Program-made: the position numbers and the translations under genes | The notes under the pieces: model-generated | Seen by the model: the letters and a program-made list of their open reading frames with translations, nothing else | Database searches by the model: none | What the model was told of the DNA's origin: nothing | In this document: piece by piece, positions 12,831 through 13,346 of the stretch | Layout of the letters: each line of letters starts with the position of its first letter | How positions within the stretch are numbered: the stretch's first letter is position 1 | DNA from: Actinobacteria bacterium UBA2184 | Lineage (GTDB): Bacteria; Actinomycetota; Coriobacteriia; Anaerosomatales; Anaerosomataceae | NCBI GenBank assembly: GCA_002328745.1 | Contig: DCVQ01000017.1 | Coordinates: 1 to 13,346, forward strand | Length of the DNA stretch: 13,346 bases | Direction of reading: 5' to 3'

Positions 12831-13346
12831 ATGTGGGGGCAAGAAGTGGCGGACGGTCTGATGCCGTCGGCCGCGCGTGACTTCCAGCAGGGGCGCTGCG
12901 CGTCGTGCGCCGGCGGATGCCCGGCGGGCGTTCGTGCCGAACGCGATCGGACGCATGCCGTGCGGGTCCTGTTCAACTCGGGTCGGCGCGTCGTAGCGCT
13001 GCTCGCGAGCGAGTACCCGGCCGCCTTCCACCCGATGAGCGACGGCGAGATCGCCCGCGCGCTGTCGGGTCTCGGATTCGCCGCAGTGGAGACCACGACG
13101 CTCGGCGAGGAGCTCGTGGGCGAAGCGTACGAACGGCTGCATGCGCGCCGTGACAACCTGCTGAGCATCCGGTCGACGTGCCCGGTCGTGGTCGAGTACG
13201 TCCGGTCCTTCTATCCTGCGTTCGTGCCCGCGCTTGCGCCCGTCGTTCCCGCGTACGTCGCTCAGGCCCGCCTGATCAGGGCTCTCAATCCCGAGGGGCT
13301 CGCGATCGTCTATGCGAGCCCGTGCCACGCACGCAAGAACGACGCG
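12831..13346 (+). CDS. [FeFe]-hydrogenase H-cluster domain protein, sensory-type (3' end outside window)
   Basis: The first 172 residues of a [FeFe]-hydrogenase-like protein are present; the gene runs off the right edge. A single cysteine cluster C23-x2-C26-x3-C30-P stands where hydrogenases carry a [4Fe-4S] motif; the fourth usual Cys (position 20) is Q. From about residue 43 the sequence follows the H-cluster domain. The first H-cluster motif reads STCPVVVEYV (C117), lacking the second Cys of the TSCCP motif of catalytic enzymes. The second is ASPCHARKND (C165, K169), like PCxxKK. The single-Cys first motif is typical of group C/D putative sensory hydrogenases rather than H2-producing ones. 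ATG 12831 is 4 bases after AGGGGG and 8 bases after the queT stop, so it is cotranscribed with the two-component genes. The third motif and any C-terminal signalling domain lie outside the window. Confidence 0.8.
   Translation, partial: MWGQEVADGLMPSAARDFQQGRCASCAGGCPAGVRAERDRTHAVRVLFNSGRRVVALLASEYPAAFHPMSDGEIARALSGLGFAAVETTTLGEELVGEAYERLHARRDNLLSIRSTCPVVVEYVRSFYPAFVPALAPVVPAYVAQARLIRALNPEGLAIVYASPCHARKNDA

Overview
The window is one uninterrupted plus-strand stretch of very GC-rich bacterial DNA with tightly packed genes, many of them overlapping by 4 bases or separated by a few bases. The gene content suggests an anaerobic, high-GC Gram-positive bacterium in or near the Actinomycetota (a Coriobacteriia-like or OPB41-like lineage is my best guess). 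The reasons are GTG starts, G-rich Shine-Dalgarno sites, a four-subunit oxygen-sensitive 2-oxoacid:ferredoxin oxidoreductase, a [FeFe]-hydrogenase-like protein, and an aspartokinase of the actinobacterial/Bacillus two-ACT type. The taxonomic placement is inference.

Region 1 (1-1735) is the widely conserved dnaX-ybaB-recR replication/repair block. It holds the C-terminal end of the DNA polymerase III tau subunit (cut by the window edge), the YbaB/EbfC DNA-binding protein and a complete RecR. Region 2 (1736-4995) starts with a 171-base intergenic stretch carrying a nearly perfect 31-base inverted repeat. The gamma, delta, alpha and beta subunits of a pyruvate-type ferredoxin oxidoreductase follow, closed by a 15-bp hairpin terminator.

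Region 3 (4996-7635) is a monocistronic-looking signalling gene: an extended -10 promoter on the shoulder of the terminator, a candidate 15-codon leader ORF that ends in an ATGA overlap, and an 850-residue membrane sensor with HAMP, GAF and intact HD-GYP domains plus an unassigned C-terminal domain. Region 4 (7636-9999) is the lysC-asd pair for the first two committed steps of the aspartate family pathway; lysC carries a visible internal ribosome-binding site and start for a separate regulatory subunit.

Region 5 (10000-13346) is a run of four coupled genes: an OmpR-type response regulator, a HAMP histidine kinase, a QueT-family membrane protein (queuosine-precursor uptake) and the start of an [FeFe]-hydrogenase H-cluster protein of the sensory (group C/D-like) type, cut by the right edge. 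The last pairing is the least ordinary part of the window: a two-component system, a vitamin-like transporter subunit and a likely redox or H2-sensing hydrogenase relative in what looks like one transcription unit. No intergenic gap exceeds 300 bases. I saw no RNA genes, insertion sequences or CRISPR arrays.
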